Assembly: GCF_000379105.1 (NCBI RefSeq) | Contig: NZ_KB900609.1 | Coordinates: 3,982,346 to 4,046,345, forward strand | Direction: 5' to 3' | Origin: Methylobacterium sp. WSM2598 | GTDB taxonomy: Bacteria > Pseudomonadota > Alphaproteobacteria > Rhizobiales > Beijerinckiaceae | Length of the DNA stretch: 64,000 bases | Shown here: one piece after another, positions 44,922 to 53,907 of the stretch | Numbering within the stretch: position 1 is the first letter of the stretch | How the letters are laid out: each line of letters opens with the position of its first letter | The notes under the pieces: model-generated | Databases searched by the model: none | What the model was told of the DNA's origin: nothing | Seen by the model: the letters and a program-made list of their open reading frames with translations, nothing else | Program-made: the position numbers and the translations under genes

Positions 44922-46544
44922 CTAGTGCCGCAGGCCCGGCGCCTCCTGGCCGGTCTTCGCCACGTACTCGGTGTAGCCGCCCGGATATTGCTGCACCCCC
45001 TCGGGCGTCAGTTCCAGCACCCGGTTCGACAGGGCGGCCAGGAAGTGCCGGTCGTGCGAGACGAACAGCATCGTGCCCTCGTAGGCGGACAGGGCCGCGA
45101 TCAGCATCTCCTTGGTGGCGATGTCGAGATGGTTGGTCGGCTCGTCGAGAACCAGGAAGTTCGGCGGGTCGAACAGCATCCGGGCCATCACCAGCCGGGC
45201 CTTCTCGCCGCCCGACAGCACCCGGCAGCGCTTCTCCACGTCGTCGCCCGAGAAGCCGAAGCAGCCGGCCAGCGCCCGCAGCGAGCCCTGGCCGGCCTGG
45301 GGGACGGAATCTTCCAGGAACCGGAAGATGGTCTGCTCGCCGTCGAGCAGGTCCATGGCGTGCTGGGCGAAGTAGCCGAGCTTCACCCCGGCCCCGAGCG
45401 CCACCGTGCCGTCGTCGGGCGCCGTCGTCCCGGTGACGAGCTTGAGCAGCGTCGACTTGCCGGCCCCGTTGATCCCGAGCACGCACCAGCGCTCCCTGCG
45501 CCGCACGGCGAAGTCGAACCCCTCGTAGAGGGTGCGCCGCCCGTAGCGCTTGTGCACGTTCCTCAGGCTGGCGACGTCGTCGCCGGAGCGGGGGGCGGGG
45601 GCGAACTCGAACACCACGCTCTGGCGCCGCCGCGGCGGCTCCACCCGCTCGATCTTGTCGAGCTTCTTGACCCGGCTCTGCACCTGGGCGGCGTGCGAGG
45701 CGCGCGCCTTGAAGCGCTCGATGAACTTGATCTCCTTGGCGAGCATCGCCTGCTGGCGCTCGAACTGCGCCTGCTGCTGGGCCTCGTTCTGCGCCCGCTG
45801 CTGCTCGTAGAACTCGTAATCGCCCGTGTAGGTGGTGAGCGCGCCGCCGTCGATCTCGACGATCTTGCCGACGACCCGGTTCATGAAGGCGCGGTCGTGC
45901 GAGGTCAGCATCAGGGCGCCCTCGTAGGCCTTCAGGAAGGCTTCGAGCCAGATCAGGCTCTCCAGGTCGAGGTGGTTGCTCGGCTCGTCGAGCAGCATCA
46001 CGTCTGGGTTCATCAGCAGGATGCGGGCGAGCGCGACGCGCATCTTCCAGCCGCCCGAGAGGGCGCCGACATCCCCGTCCATCATCTCCTGGCTGAAGCT
46101 CAGGCCCGCCAGCACCTCCTGCGCCCGGCCCTCCAGCGCGTAGCCGTCGAGCTCCTCGAACCGGGCCTGCACCTCGCCGTAGCGGGCCACGAGCGCGTCG
46201 AGTTCGTCCGCCCTGTCGGGATCGGCGAGGGCCGATTCCAGCTCCTTGAGCTCGGCCGCGACCGCGCTCACCGGTCCGGCGCCGGCCATCACCTCGGCGA
46301 CGGTGCTGCGGCCGGCCATCTCGCCCACGTCCTGGCTGAAATACCCGATGGTGATGCCCCGATCGATCGAGACCTGACCCTCGTCGGGCTGCTCCTCGCC
46401 GGTCATCATCCGGAACAGGGTCGTCTTGCCGGCCCCGTTCGGCCCGACGAGGCCGACCTTCTCGCCGCGCTGGAGCGCGGCCGAGGCCTCGATGAAGAGG
46501 AGCTGGCGGCCGTTCTGCTTGCTGATCTTGTCGAGGCGAATCAT
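44922..46544 (-). CDS. ABC-F subfamily ATPase (EttA/Uup/YheS type)
   Basis: The 540-residue protein has two ABC domains and no membrane segment: Walker A VGPNGAGKTTLFR and LGINGAGKSTLLK, signatures LSGGWKMRVALAR and LSGGEKARLVMAR, and Walker B DVMLLDEPSNHLD and FLVLDEPTNHLD. A charged linker of about 80 residues (QQRAQNEAQQQAQFERQQAM) joins them. ABC-F proteins act on the ribosome, for translation control or antibiotic protection. Confidence 0.94.
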   Translation of the reverse strand: MIRLDKISKQNGRQLLFIEASAALQRGEKVGLVGPNGAGKTTLFRMMTGEEQPDEGQVSIDRGITIGYFSQDVGEMAGRSTVAEVMAGAGPVSAVAAELKELESALADPDRADELDALVARYGEVQARFEELDGYALEGRAQEVLAGLSFSQEMMDGDVGALSGGWKMRVALARILLMNPDVMLLDEPSNHLDLESLIWLEAFLKAYEGALMLTSHDRAFMNRVVGKIVEIDGGALTTYTGDYEFYEQQRAQNEAQQQAQFERQQAMLAKEIKFIERFKARASHAAQVQSRVKKLDKIERVEPPRRRQSVVFEFAPAPRSGDDVASLRNVHKRYGRRTLYEGFDFAVRRRERWCVLGINGAGKSTLLKLVTGTTAPDDGTVALGAGVKLGYFAQHAMDLLDGEQTIFRFLEDSVPQAGQGSLRALAGCFGFSGDDVEKRCRVLSGGEKARLVMARMLFDPPNFLVLDEPTNHLDIATKEMLIAALSAYEGTMLFVSHDRHFLAALSNRVLELTPEGVQQYPGGYTEYVAKTGQEAPGLRH

Positions 46545-46577
46545 GGACCTGGAGGGGACGGGAGGCGCTGCGGCCCC

Positions 46578-47303
46578 TTACGCGATGGCGGGCGGGCCGG
46601 GAAGGGGCGCCCCCGCCTCGGCGAGCCAATCGCGCAGGGCCCGCGAGACCGCCGCGGGCTGCTCGATCGGCGTCAGGTGGCCGCTCTCCGGCACGACCAC
46701 GAGCCGCGCTCCCGGCGCCAGGGCCGCCATGGCGCGGTGGTCGGCGAGCGGGGTCACGGCGTCGGCCTCGCCGCAGAGGATCAGGAGGGGCTTGCGCCAG
46801 CCGCGCAGCAGCGCGGACCCGTCCCGGCGCTCCAGGCCGTTCTGGCGCCGGAAGATCTCGGGGCCGAGGCGCTCCGTCATGGCCCGGATCCGCCCGACGA
46901 TCTCCGCGTCGCCGCGATGCGAGGGGTGCAGGTAGGTGGCGAGCAGCCGGTCGCCGAAGCCGTGGAAGCGGCCGGGCACCCGCGCGGCCCGGTCGAGCGC
47001 CCGGCGGCTCGCGGCCCGCTCGGGCCCGTCGGGCGCGATCGTCGTGTCGAGCAGGGCGAGCCGCGTCACCCGCGCGGCGGCGCGCCGCAGGATCTCCTGC
47101 GCCACGATGCCGCCCAGGGAGAAGCCCGCGAGCGCGAAGGCTTGCGGCGCCTCGGCCAGCACCTGATCGGCCACGGCCTCGATCGTGTCCCCGCGGGTGA
47201 TGTCGCCGACCCGGATGCGGGCGATGTCGGAGAGGGCCTCGACCTGGTCGCGCCACAGGTCGGCGTCGTTGAGCAGGCCCGGCAGGAGCACGAGGTCGAT
47301 CAT
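46578..47303 (-). CDS. Alpha/beta hydrolase
   Basis: This 241-residue alpha/beta-hydrolase has the nucleophile elbow GFSLGGIVAQEIL (Ser in GFSLGG), an Asp region LLILCGEADAVTPLADH and the catalytic His in VVPESGHLTPIEQP. No lid domain is obvious. The substrate is unknown. It is 112 bases from the BKACE gene and divergent from it. Confidence 0.85.
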   Translation of the reverse strand: MIDLVLLPGLLNDADLWRDQVEALSDIARIRVGDITRGDTIEAVADQVLAEAPQAFALAGFSLGGIVAQEILRRAAARVTRLALLDTTIAPDGPERAASRRALDRAARVPGRFHGFGDRLLATYLHPSHRGDAEIVGRIRAMTERLGPEIFRRQNGLERRDGSALLRGWRKPLLILCGEADAVTPLADHRAMAALAPGARLVVVPESGHLTPIEQPAAVSRALRDWLAEAGAPLPGPPAIA

Positions 47304-47414
47304 CCGGGTGCCATCCCACGGGCGCCCCGCCGCAGGCAAGCGGGCGAGGCCGCTTCCCCCGGCGCGCGCGCCGACGCACAACAGGAGCGTGCGGCGACAC
47401 GGGAGGAGACGCGC

Positions 47415-48290
47415 ATGCCGGTCTGGATCGAGGCCGCCCTGAACGGGCCCTGGACGCGGGCCCGCCAGCCGCGGATGCCGCTCACCGTGGCGGAATGCGT
47501 GGCGGACGGCGTCGCCTGCGCGCGGGCGGGCGCCGCCATCATCCACGTCCACGCCTACGACCCGGCGACGGGGCGGCAGAACGACGATCCGGAGGTCTAC
47601 GCCGCCATCATCGAGGGCATCCGCGCGGTCGAGGACGTGATCGTCTACCCGACCCTGCCCTTCATCCAGTCGGCGGAGGCCTTCCGCCCCGGGGCGCTGG
47701 AGGCGCGCTTCGCGGCCGTCGAGGCGCTCGGCCGGCGCGGGCTGCTCGAATGGGGCGTGGTCGATCCGGGCTCGACCCACCTCGCCACGGCCGAGGAGGC
47801 GGCGCGCGGGGAGCCAGGCTCGGTCTATCTCAATCCGGGCGAGCACGTGCTGCGGGGCCTCGCGCTCGCGGCGCGGTTCGGCGCCGTCCCGAGCTACGCG
47901 ATCTACGAGCCGGGCTTCCTGCGCCTCGGCGCGATCCTGGCGCGGGCGGTGCCGGGCTGCCCGCCGCCCGTCTACCGCTTCATGTTCTCGGACCGCTTCA
48001 CCTTCGGCTTCCCGCCCGCGGAGTACGCCCTCGACGCCTACCTGCGCCTCCTCGCCTCCGCGGCGCCGGGCAGCCCCTGGATGGTGGCGGGCCTCGGGGT
48101 CGACGTCAGGCCGCTGGCGGCCGAGGCCGTGGCGCGGGGCGGCCACGTCCGGGTCGGGCTGGAGGACGCGCCCTTCGGCACCGAGACCGGCAATCCGGCC
48201 CTGGTCGAGGAGATGGCCGGGCTGGTGGCCCGGGCGGGCGGGCGGCCCGCGACGGCCGCGGAGGTCCGAGGCGCGCTCGCGGGCCGCTGA
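47415..48290 (+). CDS. BKACE family (beta-keto acid cleavage) enzyme
   Basis: This 291-residue protein of the former DUF849 family starts with IEAALNGPWTRARQPRMPLT, has AAIIHVHAYDPATGRQNDDP (metal-binding His pair HVH) and GHVRVGLEDAPFGTETGNPA at the C-terminus. Family members condense a beta-keto acid with acetyl-CoA to give acetoacetate and a new CoA ester. The substrate here is unknown. GGGAGGAG lies before the ATG. It sits between two alpha/beta hydrolase genes on the opposite strand. Confidence 0.9.
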   Translation: MPVWIEAALNGPWTRARQPRMPLTVAECVADGVACARAGAAIIHVHAYDPATGRQNDDPEVYAAIIEGIRAVEDVIVYPTLPFIQSAEAFRPGALEARFAAVEALGRRGLLEWGVVDPGSTHLATAEEAARGEPGSVYLNPGEHVLRGLALAARFGAVPSYAIYEPGFLRLGAILARAVPGCPPPVYRFMFSDRFTFGFPPAEYALDAYLRLLASAAPGSPWMVAGLGVDVRPLAAEAVARGGHVRVGLEDAPFGTETGNPALVEEMAGLVARAGGRPATAAEVRGALAGR

Positions 48291-48293
48291 GCC

Positions 48294-49148
48294 TCAGGGC
48301 TCCTCGCCGAAGAAGCGCAGGAGTTCGTCGCAGAGCCGCTCCGGCTGCTCCTCGGGGATCCAGTGGCCGCAGGCCGGGACGGTGCCGCCGCGGACGTCCT
48401 CGGCGACGCGCCGCAGGGACGCGATGCACTCGCTCCCGCGCCCGAAACCCTCCTCGCCGCCGAGCGCCAGCACCGGCATCCGCAGCTTGCCGGCGCGGGC
48501 GAGGATCTCCCGGTTGTCCTCCGCGTCGACCGGCAGGGCGCGGTAGAAGGCCAGCATCGCCCGGAAGGCGCCGAATTGGGTGTAGGTGCGCAGGTATTCC
48601 TGCTGGTCGGCCTCCGGGATGCTGGTCGGGCGCTGGCCGTAATGGTCGAACAGCCAGCGCAGCACGAGGTGCTCGCGCCCGGCGCAGAGCGCCTCCGGCA
48701 GGTCGAGGGTGCGGAAGAAGGCGTGGTGCCAGCGCCGCCCCCCTTGCGAGAAATCCGCCCCGTCGCCGGGGATGACCACGTCGAGGATGGCGAGCCGGCG
48801 CACCGCCTCCGGGTGCTGGGCCGCGAGCGAGAAGGCGACGGGCCCGCCCCAATCGTGCCCGACGAGGAAGAAGCGCTCGATGCCGAGATGGCCGCGCACC
48901 AGCTGCCAGAGGTCCCCCGCCAGGGTCTTCTTGTCGTAGCCGGTGGCGGGCCGCGAGGAATCGCCGAGGCCGCGCAGGTCCGGGGCGATCACCCGGTAGC
49001 GCCCGGCGAGGCGCGGGATGACGTGGCGCCACTCGTGGGAGGTCTGCGGGATGCCGTGCACGAGGACGACCGCGTCCCCCGCCCCGGCGTCGAGGTAGTG
49101 CAGGCTCACGCCGTCGAGGTCGGCGAAGCGGCGCGCGATGGCTGTCAT
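48294..49148 (-). CDS. Alpha/beta hydrolase (epoxide hydrolase/haloalkane dehalogenase-like)
   Basis: The 284-residue protein has VVLVHGIPQTSHEWRHVIP, the oxyanion segment LRGLGDSSRP, the nucleophile elbow VGHDWGG (Asp nucleophile, as in epoxide hydrolases and haloalkane dehalogenases) and the catalytic His in VPACGHWIPEEQPE. It probably hydrolyses an epoxide or halide. It is convergent with the BKACE gene, with 3 bases between them. Confidence 0.88.
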   Translation of the reverse strand: MTAIARRFADLDGVSLHYLDAGAGDAVVLVHGIPQTSHEWRHVIPRLAGRYRVIAPDLRGLGDSSRPATGYDKKTLAGDLWQLVRGHLGIERFFLVGHDWGGPVAFSLAAQHPEAVRRLAILDVVIPGDGADFSQGGRRWHHAFFRTLDLPEALCAGREHLVLRWLFDHYGQRPTSIPEADQQEYLRTYTQFGAFRAMLAFYRALPVDAEDNREILARAGKLRMPVLALGGEEGFGRGSECIASLRRVAEDVRGGTVPACGHWIPEEQPERLCDELLRFFGEEP

Positions 49149-49184
49149 GGTCGGGCTCCTCAGCATCCTCCCGCCGGCCGGGAC

Positions 49185-49303
49185 CGGCCGGTGCCGAAGG
49201 GGTCACCGGCTCGGCGGCGAACCGAAGGTCCGCGTCGGCGAAAAACGATGCGACACCGCGAGACCGAGCAGAATGGCCCCATGCCATTCTGCTCGGTCGG
49301 GCG
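49185..49303 (-). repeat. Dispersed repeat family 1, copy at 49.2 kb
   Basis: The copy is in reverse orientation. The tail contains GTCACCGGCTCGGCGGCGA, CGAAGGTCCGCGTCGGCGA and AAACGATGCG. The hairpin GACCGAGCAGAATGG / CCATTCTGCTCGGTC (49262-49298, perfect 15-base arms, 7-base loop) is at the end. The tail shares a longer form with the 35.7 kb copy. Confidence 0.75.
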
Positions 49304-49314
49304 GCGGCGGGCGC

Positions 49315-50334
49315 TCAGGCGAGTTCCCCGCTCGTCTCCTCCAGGATCGCCCAGGCCTCCGGCCCGAACTTCGCCTTCCACTCCTTGTAGAAGCCGGACT
49401 TGGTCAGCGCCTCGCGGAAGGGCGCCGGGTCGACCTCGTTGAAGATCAGCCCCTTGGCGGCGAGGTCGGCCTTCAAACCCTCGTTCTGCCGCGCCACCTC
49501 CTCGCGCTCCGCCAGCGCCGCCGCGTTGACCACGCGCGCGAAGGTCTCCTGCAGGTCGGGGCTGAGCTGGGCCCAGGCCCGGCGGTTCATCAGGAACCAC
49601 CAGCCGTCCCACATGTGGTTGGTGAGCGAGCAGTACTTCTGCACCTCGTACAGCTTCGCCGCCGAGATGATCGCCGGCGGGTTCTCCTGCCCGTCCACGA
49701 TCCGGGTCTGCAGCGCGGAATACACCTCCGCGAAGTTGATGCCGGTCGGCGAGGCGCCGAGGGACTTGAACAGCGAGGTCCAGAGCGCGCTCACCGGCAC
49801 CCGGATCTTGATGCCCTTGAGGTCGGCCGGGGTCACGATCGGCCGGACGCTGGTCGTCACCTGCCGGAAGCCGTTGTCCCAGATCGCGTCCATGACCACG
49901 AGGCCGGACTTGGCGATCTGGCCGCGCAGGTGCGCGCCGAGCCGGCCGTCGAGGGCGCGCCAGAGCGTCGGGTAATCCTTGAAGGCGAAGCCCACGCCGG
50001 AGATCGCCGCCGCCGGGATCAGCGTCGAGAGCACGTTGACGCCCGAGAGGGTGAAGCACTCGAGCGCGCCGGAGCGCAGCTGCGAGAACATGTCGGAATC
50101 GCCGCCGAGCTGGTTGTTGGGGAAGAGCTGCAGCTCGACCCGGCCGCCGGTGGCCTCCAGCAGCGCCGCCGCGGCCTTGCGGGCGTGGACGTTGAGCGGG
50201 TGCGCCTCCGGGACGTTGGTGCCGAGCTTGAACGTGAACTCGGCCGCGCGGGCGAAGCGCAGGGGCAGCGCCGCGCCGATCGCCGCCGTGGCGCAGAGGG
50301 CGGCGAAGCGCCGCCGCGACGGGTTCGTGGTCAT
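49315..50334 (-). CDS. TRAP transporter substrate-binding protein (DctP type)
   Basis: The 339-residue periplasmic protein has a signal with twin-arginine-like SRRRFAALCATAAIGAALPL. DctP segments are FKLGTNVPEAHPLNVHA, RVELQLFPNNQLGGDSDMF and RVPVSALWTSLFKSLGASPT, with the carboxylate-binding Arg region within KGIKIRVPV. The ligand is probably an organic or sugar acid. It lies 4 bases from the preceding SDR gene (overlapping start), which places it in the catabolic operon. Confidence 0.92.
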   Translation of the reverse strand: MTTNPSRRRFAALCATAAIGAALPLRFARAAEFTFKLGTNVPEAHPLNVHARKAAAALLEATGGRVELQLFPNNQLGGDSDMFSQLRSGALECFTLSGVNVLSTLIPAAAISGVGFAFKDYPTLWRALDGRLGAHLRGQIAKSGLVVMDAIWDNGFRQVTTSVRPIVTPADLKGIKIRVPVSALWTSLFKSLGASPTGINFAEVYSALQTRIVDGQENPPAIISAAKLYEVQKYCSLTNHMWDGWWFLMNRRAWAQLSPDLQETFARVVNAAALAEREEVARQNEGLKADLAAKGLIFNEVDPAPFREALTKSGFYKEWKAKFGPEAWAILEETSGELA

Positions 50335-51161
50335 GGGGTTCCTCCGTTCGTCGTCGTTGGCGTCGGGGCCGCTCCGGCGGCGGGGGGCGCGGCGCGCTTG
50401 AACATCAGGCCCGCCGCCCGGAAGCCGCCGTCGACGTTGAGCGTGTGGCCCTGGACGTAGCGGGCCTCGTCCGAGCACAGGAAGACCGCGGCGTCGGCGA
50501 TCTCCTCCGGCGTGCCGTAGCGGGTCATCGGGATCAGGTAGCCGTAGGCCGCCCGGGTCGCCGCGTCGTGGGCGAACCGCGCCATCTCGGTCTCGATCGC
50601 GCCGGGCGCGATGTTGTTGACGTTGATGCCGTGCTCGGAGAGTTCGACCGCCATCACCTTGGTGAGGAGTTCGAGCCCGGCCTTGGCCGCCCCGTAGGCC
50701 GCCCGGCCATCGCCGCCGCGCTGGCCGGACAGCGAGGCGATGTTGACGATCTTGCCGCCGCCGCCGCGGACCATCTCCCGGGCGCAGGCCTGCGCCACCA
50801 GGAAGGCGCCCGTCAGGTTGATGCCGATGATGCGGTTCCAATCCTCCAGCCGCGTCTCCAGGAAGGGCGTGTTGCCCCCGACCCCGGCATTGTTGACCAG
50901 GATGTCAAGGCGCCCGTGCCGGGCGAGGATCGCCTCCACCATCGCGGCGATGGAGGCCGGATCGGCCACGTCGACCGCGACCGCCATGGCGCGCCCGCCC
51001 GCCTCGGCGAGGCCGGCCGAGGCGGCCTCGGCGCCCGCGCGGTTCACGTCGGCGATCACGAGGGCGGCGCCCTCCCGCGCGAAGGCCCGCGCCACCGCGA
51101 GCCCGATGCCCCGCGCGCCGCCCGTGACGAGCGCGACCTTGTCCGCCAGTCTCCCGGTCAT
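50331..51161 (-). CDS. Short-chain dehydrogenase/reductase
   Basis: The 276-residue SDR has TGGARGIGLAVA (cofactor), NNAGVGG, the active-site Ser region IVNIASLSGQRGG and YGAAKAG (Tyr-x3-Lys). It ends with an unusual proline/alanine/threonine-rich tail. It probably oxidises a hydroxyl of the imported acid. Its stop overlaps the start of the TRAP binding-protein gene. The upstream kinase gene is 110 bases away. Confidence 0.9.
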   Translation of the reverse strand: MTGRLADKVALVTGGARGIGLAVARAFAREGAALVIADVNRAGAEAASAGLAEAGGRAMAVAVDVADPASIAAMVEAILARHGRLDILVNNAGVGGNTPFLETRLEDWNRIIGINLTGAFLVAQACAREMVRGGGGKIVNIASLSGQRGGDGRAAYGAAKAGLELLTKVMAVELSEHGINVNNIAPGAIETEMARFAHDAATRAAYGYLIPMTRYGTPEEIADAAVFLCSDEARYVQGHTLNVDGGFRAAGLMFKRAAPPAAGAAPTPTTTNGGTP

Positions 51162-51271
51162 CCCGTCCCTCCCCGTGTCGCGGCCGCTCCTGCCCTCGGC
51201 CGGGATCGTCCGCTGGTCTCTCGGCCGCGCGTCTCAGCGCGCGTCTCAGCCGCGCGTTTCAGCCGCGCGTT

Positions 51272-52630
51272 TCAGCCACCCTTGGCGGCCACGAAGAAAT
51301 CGGGGCGGCCGACCTGGCCGCCCTTGAGGGCGAGTTCGAGCCCCGCCGGCGCGCCCTCGGGGCCCAGGGCCCGGCAGAGCGGCGCGCCGGGCGCGAGCGG
51401 CGCGATCGCCGCGAGCGCGTCGATGCCGAGTTGCGCGGCGGCCCGCCCGGACGTGTCGCCCCCGGCGATCACCCCGCGGCCGAGCCGCCCCTCGCGCAGG
51501 ACCCGGTTCAGGATCGCCCCGAGCCCGGCGCCGAGGCGCGCGTCGACCGCCTCCTGGGCGGCGCCCGCCGCGCGCACGGCCTCGCGCAGGCGCGCCACCG
51601 CGGGATCGTCCGGGCCCTCGGCCGTGGTGACGAGCGGGTCGCTCCCCTCCCCGAGGGCCGCGAGGGCCGCCTCGGCCGCCCGCCCGACCTCGCGCGCGAA
51701 GGCCGCCGGATCGACGGCCCGGGCCGCGTCGAGGGGGATCACGCGGAAACCCTGCGCGCGGGCGAAGGCGATCTGCCCCTGGGTGACCGGCGAGACCGAG
51801 CCCGAGACGGCGGCGATCCGCGCGACCGCGCCCGGGCGCGGCGCGGGCGCCGCGGGCGGCAGCAGCCCGGCCCGCCGCCAATGGGCGACCAGGGCCGCCT
51901 CGAAGCCCTGCGAGCCGATGCCGAAGACCGGCCGGCCGCCCTCCTCCCAGATCAGGCGCCCGGCCGCGGCGAGCGTCTCGGGGTCGAGCACGTCGAGGGA
52001 GACGATGCGGGCGCCCGCCGCCCGCGCCCGGGCGAGGGCCGCGCCCCCCTCCCCCCGCTTCGTCGCCGCGAAGTCGACGAGGCCGACCGGCAGCGCGGTC
52101 TGGCGGGCGAGGTGGCGGCCGAGATCCGCCTCGTCCATGGGCGTGACCGGGTGGCGCGCCATGGTCGGGTGGCGGTCGAGGCGGTGCCCGTCCTCGCCCG
52201 CCATGGCGAAGAGGTTGCCGAAGCACTGGTAGCGGCCCATGCCGGGATCGGCCACGACCATCGGGATCCAGGCCGGGGCGAGGAGCCGCGCGCCGATCTC
52301 GGCCGCGCGGCCGATCGAGCCGACATGCGGGGCGGAATCGAAGGTGGAGCAGACCTTGTAGTGCAGGACCGGCGCGCCGAGCGAGGCCAGGAGCCGGAAG
52401 ACCGGCGGCAGGTGCTCGTCCATCCAGGCCGGCGCCGCCGCCCGGGCCATGCCGGCGATGCCCACCGCCCGGGCGGAGGAGACGGCGGCGAGGCGCTCCG
52501 GGGCGGGCGGGGCCAGGAACAGCACCGTCTCCAGCCCCGCGAAGGCCAGAACCTCCATGGCGGCCGAGGAGCCGGTGAGGTCGTCGCCGTAGAAGGCGAC
52601 GAGGGGCCCGTCCGGCAGGGGCGCGCTCAC
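51272..52630 (-). CDS. Four-carbon acid sugar kinase family (DUF1537) protein
   Basis: The 452-residue kinase has the N-terminal FYGDDLTGSSAAMEVLAFAG, the middle GSVSPVTQGQIAFA, and C-terminal GVIAGGDTSGRAAAQLGID and ALKGGQVGRPDFF, as in the DUF1537/OtnK-like group that phosphorylates 3-oxo acid sugars. GTG start overlaps the TGA of the RuBisCO-like gene (GTGA). The family pair kinase/RuBisCO-like enzyme occurs in D-apiose/apionate pathways (OiaK with OiaX or OiaT), which suggests but does not prove the substrate. Confidence 0.88.
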   Translation of the reverse strand: MSAPLPDGPLVAFYGDDLTGSSAAMEVLAFAGLETVLFLAPPAPERLAAVSSARAVGIAGMARAAAPAWMDEHLPPVFRLLASLGAPVLHYKVCSTFDSAPHVGSIGRAAEIGARLLAPAWIPMVVADPGMGRYQCFGNLFAMAGEDGHRLDRHPTMARHPVTPMDEADLGRHLARQTALPVGLVDFAATKRGEGGAALARARAAGARIVSLDVLDPETLAAAGRLIWEEGGRPVFGIGSQGFEAALVAHWRRAGLLPPAAPAPRPGAVARIAAVSGSVSPVTQGQIAFARAQGFRVIPLDAARAVDPAAFAREVGRAAEAALAALGEGSDPLVTTAEGPDDPAVARLREAVRAAGAAQEAVDARLGAGLGAILNRVLREGRLGRGVIAGGDTSGRAAAQLGIDALAAIAPLAPGAPLCRALGPEGAPAGLELALKGGQVGRPDFFVAAKGG

Positions 52631-53907
52631 GCGGCGGCCCCGAGCGCGTCGCGCAGGGCCGGGCGCTCGCGCGCGTAGGCGTCGAGGGGGATGCCCGCCA
52701 CCGCCGCCTCCCAGGCCTCGCGCAGGGCTTCGACGCCCGCCGCCGGCCCGCCCGGATGCGCCATGATGCCCCCGCCCGCCGTGACGATGAGGTCGGTCCC
52801 GCCGAGCGCCCGGTAGGTGCCGGGGGCCTGCCGCACCGACTGGCCGGAGGAGAAGACCGGCATGGCGAGGCAGGGCTTGTCGGGGAAGAGCGGCGTCAGG
52901 CAGGTGCGCGCCGAGGCGACGACGCTGTCGTCCGGCTCCGCGAACTTGTTGGCGAGGCCGTTGACGTGCATGTGGTCGGCGCCGGCGAGGCGCCAGATCT
53001 TCTGCCACGCCACGTAGGACCAGCCGAGCAGCGGGTGGCGCGAGAGGTAGCCCCAGCCGTTGCGGTGGGCGTGGATCGGCAGGGCGCTGAAGCGCCCGAG
53101 CTCGATCATGCCGACGAGGCCGACGGAGTTGAGGCTCGCCATCAGGCAGGTGGCGCCCTCCGCGACGAGCAGGTCGTGCCGGCGGCGCATCTGGTCGAGG
53201 TCGCCGGTGAGGTTGAAGGCCACCATCACGGCCCGGCCCGTGCGGTCCCGGTGGGCGCGCACCTCCCGCATCACGGCGCGCACCCGCGCGTCGAAGGGGC
53301 AGTGCGGCCCGTCGGCCTGCAATTCGTCGTCCTTGATGAAGTCGATCCCCCCCGCGCAGAGGCTGGCGACCAGGGCGGCGGTCTGCTGCGGGTCGAGGCC
53401 GACGCTCGGCTTGATGATGGTGCCGATGAGCGGCCGGCCCTCGATTCCGGCGAGGCGGCGGGTGCCGGCGACGCCGAAGCGCGGCCCCGGATAGGCCCGC
53501 GCGAAGGCCTCCGGAAGGCGGATGTCGAGGAGGCGCAGGCCCGTGACCGGCTTCAGCTCGAACAGGTTGCCGGCCACCGTGGCGAGGAGGTTCGGCAGCG
53601 AGGGGCCGAGATTGTCGAGGGGCCAGGACAGGGTGAGGCGGGCGCGCCGGGCCGCCGCCCCGGCCGGGATGCCGGCGGAGGGCAGAGCGGGCGCGGCGAC
53701 GGCCTCGTCGAGGAGGTCGAGGCGCTCGATCCGGGCGGCGGCGCGCGCCTTCAGCTCGGGCGTCTCGCCCGGGACGGGCACGAAGGTGCCGCTCGACTGC
53801 TCGCCCGCGATGATCTCGGCGGCCCGGCGCGGGTCGACGACGCTCTCCAGCAGGTAATCGGCCTCGATCCGGGCCGGCGGGGCGGGGACGGGCTGCACGG
53901 CGCTCAC
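52627..53907 (-). CDS. RuBisCO-like protein (form IV)
   Basis: This 426-residue protein has the RuBisCO fold. TIIKPSVGL keeps the first catalytic Lys (K166), and GIDFIKDDELQ keeps the carbamylated Lys and the Asp/Glu metal ligands (K192, D194, E195). The second loop Lys in KPK is Ser here. HAHRNGWGYL and HVNGLANKF carry the His/Arg and the equivalent of loop 6. The metal site appears active, so decarboxylation, isomerisation or transcarboxylation is likely rather than CO2 fixation. GTG start and GTGA overlap with the SDR gene upstream indicate an operon. Confidence 0.92.
   Translation of the reverse strand: MSAVQPVPAPPARIEADYLLESVVDPRRAAEIIAGEQSSGTFVPVPGETPELKARAAARIERLDLLDEAVAAPALPSAGIPAGAAARRARLTLSWPLDNLGPSLPNLLATVAGNLFELKPVTGLRLLDIRLPEAFARAYPGPRFGVAGTRRLAGIEGRPLIGTIIKPSVGLDPQQTAALVASLCAGGIDFIKDDELQADGPHCPFDARVRAVMREVRAHRDRTGRAVMVAFNLTGDLDQMRRRHDLLVAEGATCLMASLNSVGLVGMIELGRFSALPIHAHRNGWGYLSRHPLLGWSYVAWQKIWRLAGADHMHVNGLANKFAEPDDSVVASARTCLTPLFPDKPCLAMPVFSSGQSVRQAPGTYRALGGTDLIVTAGGGIMAHPGGPAAGVEALREAWEAAVAGIPLDAYARERPALRDALGAAA

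Noticed and set aside
44925..48290. A 1121-codon plus-strand frame over the ABC-F and hydrolase genes
   Set aside because: Antisense shadow; only the final part, from ATG 47415, is the BKACE gene.
49262..49298. Hairpin as an intrinsic terminator
   Set aside because: The 15-base stem is strong but no run of T follows on either strand. The better explanation is a copy of repeat family 1.
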